Positions 59,513 through 64,000 of a stretch of 64,000 nt of DNA are shown piece after piece. This DNA is from Pontederia crassipes. Lineage: Eukaryota > Streptophyta > Magnoliopsida > Commelinales > Pontederiaceae. The stretch is from contig CM060190.1 in assembly GCA_030549335.1 (NCBI GenBank), forward strand, positions 49,808,999-49,872,998, given 5' to 3'. The notes below the pieces were generated by a model. It made no database searches. It was not told where the DNA came from and worked only from the letters and a program-made list of their open reading frames with translations. How positions within the stretch are numbered: position 1 is the stretch's first letter; the number at the start of each line of letters is the position of its first letter. The position numbers and the translations under genes are program-made.

Positions 59513-60307
59513 TCTGTTTGGATTAAGGGACAAGAAGGGGTGAGGTGGAATATAGGAGAATGAAATTAGTTAAACCATGTTTGGCTACATTTTTTATTTA
59601 AGTTAAGAGGGGTGGGATGGAATAGTTAAGCCCTTTAAACACTACATTTTTTATTCCACCAAATTGATGGAATGATGAGGGATAAATTATTTTAGACCAA
59701 ATTAACCTCTTTTTCTTTTTTATTACCAAATAAAACCATCTCTCTTTGTTCTCTCTCCTCTCTCTCTCACATTCATTGATATATATATCATCATATATTA
59801 TCTTTTTTTCTAATATGAATACATATTTATCTATAATTTTTTATTAAATAAAACTTTTTAGTAAATATAAAATTTTATTCAAAATAAACATAAATATACT
59901 ATTTAAAAATAATTTAATATTAATATAATATATTCAATCGAGTTGGGACGTAAAATCCGGATTCGGTCCCGACCCAACCCGGTCGGGTGTCAAAGAAATG
60001 AGACACGGCCCTGACCTAATTATCCATCGGGTCGGAAAAAAATTTAGAAAATCCTAGTCGGTGCGGACGAAGACGACCAAGTCATTCCGGTTCATGCTCG
60101 ACCCTGATTAATGATTATAAATACTTTAAATATATAATAAAGGATAAAAATAATTTTTATACAAATAAAATATTCATTACCCTATCATACATCTTATATA
60201 ATTTATTATCTTAACATGGACTTTCTAATAACACATCACGCCACCCCACTCATTACTCACCATACGATCTCATCACATCCCTCCATTAATTATTTGCCAA
60301 ACAAACT
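59513..60307. mobile_element. MITE-like insertion with nested GC-rich hAT remnant
   Basis: The ends read AGTCTGTTTGG and (reverse strand) GAGTTTGTTTGG, both followed by G/GATGG-rich sequence. The interior is AT-rich with a block at about 59937-60110 carrying GTCCCGACCCAACCCGG and CATCGGGTCGG, like the ends of the hAT MITEs elsewhere in the window. Target duplications are not clear. No transposase. Confidence 0.45.
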
Positions 60308-61689
60308 CGTAAGTGTTGCAGCTTCTTTTGCTATGTCATGCAATACGATCTAAAAAACTTCCGGTCATTCGCGGTCTTCTTGTCGTTAGGGTTCAACAAC
60401 AGTTCAGTAACTAAACTATTAGAAAGACATTTTTTTAAATTAAAATCAGCAAATTATTATGTAAAGACTAATATTAGGATAATTGATTTTGAATATTTAT
60501 TAAACAATGTGGTGTCTACGAAGTTATAAGAAATAAATTTGATTTCGTTTTTATTTCGGCTAAAAGGTCCCACAATAGAAAATATTCCGTTTAGCTCTCT
60601 GATCAATCATTTTGACTCCCCTGCCTACGTGACCATTATGAGGTTTTATTGGTACAGGCTCACTTAATTTTAATGTTAGTGAGAAAAATAAGCTTTTTTG
60701 CTCAGAAACGTTGTGGCAGCCACTGTGGTGCCCTGGCGGCCAGAAGCAGTGCGTACTGTCAGAGACACACGTGATTTGAAAAAAAAAAGAGAAAATAAAT
60801 AAATAAATAAATAAATTTGAAAAAGGAAACTGTAAAAAAAGTTTTGAAAAAGTGGAAATTTACCTTATCTTTGTCAAACATCACATCCACGGAATTAATG
60901 GAAATCAAATCCTCATTCTAATATGATCCCTATTGTAAATCGCTTTGGAGGAAGGTGAATTGTCTAATTAATTGAGTCCAATAATGTTTTTTATTCATTT
61001 TCCGAACAATTGCAATTATATGTACCATTAATTCATTTCCATTACATGCATAATTAATATTTTCCCATTTGCTTATTCTTGGTTCACTGACACCTTGCAC
61101 TGCACTTAATTACTTGTGGTGCAATCATCAATCAAAACATCATAATAAAGACCAGGCTATATATCTCATGCCCTTAGCTTGATGAAGAGAGAGAGAGAAA
61201 ATATTTCGAAAATAATAATCATAATAATATAATGTGAAAACTATATTACTCTGAAACTGATAAATTTAAAACTAATTAATAATATATTTGGTATGTATTT
61301 TAACTCAATGTATTAATTACCTTATATTAATATTATTGAAAACAAAGACGAAATGAATATTCGAAGGAATTATTGAATTCGAAAAAACTTTTTTGCGAGT
61401 GAAACAAAAAAAAAAGTAAAGAAACTGTAATTAATAGTTGCCTATTGTTCTTGCTCATAGATAACATTGATTGAAATGAGTTCATTAACTAATTAAAAAT
61501 ATCTTTCGACTATTTGCCAACTGTAAGTGCCAATATATAATTCATACAACTCATTCTCTTCCCTCCTCGGCTCATTGCCACCTTGCACCGGCCAGCCATA
61601 ATTCGCATGCATGCACTGGCCTGGCCTGGCCTCATCGTGAATGGAAGCGCTCATCAAGAGCATATATAATACAAATCAGGAAGGGGCGT
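60308..61689. other. Flank upstream of copy E
   Basis: From about 61330 to 61600 it is a diverged version of the family upstream region (compare 1320-1570: the gaattagtgaa, aaagtaaag and ctcggctcattgccacc segments). The remainder is unrecognised. No gene. Confidence 0.5.
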
Positions 61690-62170
61690 CCTCAAAAAAT
61701 CCCAACGGAGTGGTAGCACTCAAACTTCAAAAGGTGGTGCAACTTGAGGGAGCAGTGGATCTTTGACCTTGACAACCTCGAGCTCCTGCTCTTCGATGGG
61801 GAATACTTGTCGATGGACGCCGACAAGGTCTTGACGGAGTTGGAGGCTGACATTGACCATCAAAGAACAACGTCCAGTGTGAGCCAAAACTCCTCAGATG
61901 AGCGAGCGAAGGTTCCGGCGGAAGCAGTACGTGCCACCTGATTACGCCTGCTCATCCAGAGAGATAGATGAAGCTGACAACCAGAGGCTCGTTGATAGAA
62001 CACAAGGATCCGAAGGAGGATGAGAAGAAGCCTTTGCGTCGACGACGTCGTCATGGACTACGTACGAGGAGGTGGCCGGAGAGGAATGGCTCCCTGAAGG
62101 ATGGAAGACGATAGTTGTTGCAAGGAAGTTTGGGAAGAGCAAAGGCCACAAGGACAAGGGCATTAATTAG
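61690..62170 (+). pseudogene. MBD-like gene copy E, decayed exon 1
   Basis: It lacks the N-terminal module. One acidic module is readable (DLDNLELLLFDGEYLSMDADKVLTELEADIDHQ, about 61762-61865) after a one-base insertion near 61765. The linker is frameshifted. The MBD first half (EEWLPEGWKTIVVARKFGKSKGHKDK, about 62082-62159) is followed by GGCATT instead of the GTAATT donor and a TAG at 62168. It is the most divergent recognisable copy, with higher GC than the others. The intron start is still alignable to about 62260. Confidence 0.78.
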
Positions 62171-64000
62171 TGTAGTGGTAGCTATTCTTTTGATATATAT
62201 ATGTTAATTGTTGTTACATGCCACCACCAAACATGTCATTTACGTATATGTAATGTGATTCTTGATAGATATCTTTGTAATTTTGTAATGACCTTATCGT
62301 TGTCATAATGAAATAATTTTCATTTAGAAATTTTCTGTTATAATTTTCATGTAAATTAATTTTTATTTCATTTACATTTTCAAAATAAAAACTATAAAAC
62401 ATCATTTAAATGAACAACGATAAAAGGTAAAACAAAAGTTGATGCATAATCAAGCCAACTATGAATCAAAGATTACTGCGCTAGAAAAAATAAATTTAGA
62501 GCAGCGATAGCAATTAAATGAACAACGAGAGCACATAAATGAGGTGAGAATTTTAGTATAAGAAAGTCTTCTTTATTTTCTTTCATGTAATCAAATGTTG
62601 CATTGTTAGCCTTCTTATCAGCTTGTTCGCACGGTCAAAAGTCTCATAAAAGGTAAAACAAAATGTGCTTCTCCCAAAGTTCCGATGATACATGAAAGTG
62701 AAACAAATTCAGAAACAGAATAAGGTGATGCCTCAAACATTCTCTCAGCACATATTAATGTTAATTACTCTTATTAATCTTACTTGTTTAAACATTCAAA
62801 ATGGTTGGCTAATTACTAGTGTTATTTTATTAGTTCATAGTAGTTTAAGGGAGTTAAGGACAAGAGTTAATGTGACTTGCTGTTTTTTTTCTCTCAGCCC
62901 TTTTCCTCTTTGATCTCAAAATGATTTACTTGCTCTTAATGTGCACTGAGGCAGAGCCTCTGTTTCCTTTGGAAAGAGTGCATTAAATTGATGGCCGCTA
63001 TTGGTGATTCTATATATAGTTAAATCAGTTGATAACTAATGTCCAAAAACATATAATTTCAAGGACAAAACAACATAGTTACAAGCTGCAAGCTATTTAG
63101 CATCCTTGCAATGCAAGACAGATGCTAATATCATCTATAGTGTTGGTTGTTGATGTATATTAATAACAAATTTCCAGGACATCAATTTGGAGTTGTGCTA
63201 ATTATATATTACCACAATGCTTTATAAGATTGCAGGCAACGTGATCTAAGCCTTGTGGCAGTACTTAGTTTTGTCCATCCCCATGCCATCCAGTTTCAGT
63301 TCCTTATTCAAATTGTGTTGATTGTTCATGATAAACCCCCATAGACTATCAAAATACAGATGACTAAACTTTTGTCCATCACTCAATCTTGAAATACTTT
63401 CAGACATGGTTATAACTATGGTCTTATTCGCAGAAATGTAATTACTGATTACTAGAGTCTTAATTATAACTTTGCCTATTTACTGAAAGCATCTGAAGGA
63501 AGGATCCAGTTTGCCTCAATTCTTGGTGAATGGTGAATTTCTTAGCTAATGATAGTACCTTATTGAATCCAGTTTGCCTCAATTCTTGGTGAATGATGAA
63601 TTTAGTCTTTCTTAGCTAATGATAGTACCTTATTGATTTTCAATGTGAAAATTGTTGAATGAATATTACGTTTAAGATTGAATGCAGCCAGGAAAGTATG
63701 ATTCGTAATAGAAGCATATTAATGTGCATTCAAACATTGTGATTCCACCATGCCTACGGGTGTTCGGGACTATCAGTGCATTTTATTTTGCATATATAAA
63801 AATGATGTTTACTGATCCAGAAATGATGAATTTCATATGACTATTCTATTTTTTTTATGTACGAGGCTATGAGCTCTCTACAATTTGCTTTGTTGTTTTA
63901 TTTTATGTAGCACAGTGGATGACGTTTGTTCTGATACAGTAAATCTTTACATAAGCTAACAGAGACTACATTGTAGGTAGTAGAGAGGCGACTGAAGGCA
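62171..64000. other. 3' end of window, no firm gene
   Basis: 62171-62260 is the start of the family intron 1. About 62440-62725 has short charged frames (QANYESKITALEKINLEQ... and PKVPMIHESETNSETE followed by a stop) that might be a transposon or gene exon remnant, but I cannot name it. Beyond 62725 I see only AT-rich DNA and a tandem duplication. Confidence 0.4.
63505..63636. repeat. About 65-bp tandem duplication
   Basis: The segment tccagtttgcctcaattctt...gatagtaccttattga occurs twice head to tail (63505-63567 and 63568-63636). The second unit has a 6-base extra segment (tagtct type) inside. Confidence 0.88.

Overview
This window is nuclear DNA of a flowering plant, probably a dicot-type genome, although the sequence does not fix the species. 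The evidence is AT-rich sequence with spliceosomal introns, nested LTR retrotransposons with initiator-Met-tRNA primer sites, CACTA and hAT elements, and long dinucleotide and trinucleotide microsatellites. There are no prokaryotic operons, rRNA genes or tRNA genes.

The backbone is a tandem array of one gene family. Its members have an acidic N-terminal region and a C-terminal methyl-CpG-binding domain (MBD) split across two exons. I see the last exon of an upstream copy (copy 0, 1-104). Copy A (2038-21382) has its first exon present twice, head-to-tail and inverted. Copy B (26453-31942) is the only copy whose reading frame and splice sites all look usable, with four exons and about 385 residues. 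Copy C (34300-56640) is a pseudogene inflated by transposons. Copy D (58339-58560) is a faint fossil and copy E (61690-62170) a decayed exon 1. Intron and flanking sequence is alignable between copies, so almost every insertion has an empty site elsewhere in the window and its ends and target duplication can be read directly.

Region by region. 1-6266: end of copy 0, copy A promoter, the inverted exon-1 duplication and intron 1. 6267-8445: solo LTR. 8629-21072: a 12.4-kb Ty3/gypsy chromovirus (Tekay/Del-like, 2.6-kb LTRs, chromodomain) carrying a hAT MITE and a CACTA element. 21272-24293: copy A exon 2, then a second CACTA family. 24294-31951: copy B with a hAT MITE in its upstream region. 31952-41549: copy C promoter and a compound Ty1/copia insertion (LTR fragment, pol, LTR, gag-pol, LTR) in a single CTTGG target site 12 bases before the start codon. 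41562-45795: copy C exon 1 and a partly inverted intron. 45796-52552: a CACTA element with a gutted Ty3/gypsy (Athila/Tat-like) element inside. 53128-56640: a second copy of the solo LTR and the remains of copy C exons 2-4. 57122-58333: a copia-type solo LTR. 58339-64000: copy D, a MITE-like insertion, copy E and mostly unremarkable DNA.

The strongest biological lead is the methyl-DNA-reader-like gene array. Copy B keeps the four DNA-contact positions of classical MBDs. Copy A carries an approximately 0.6-kb-arm inverted repeat of promoter plus exon 1 that could make hairpin RNA against its relatives. A nonsense codon and a solo LTR shared by A and C show that these two are sister copies.
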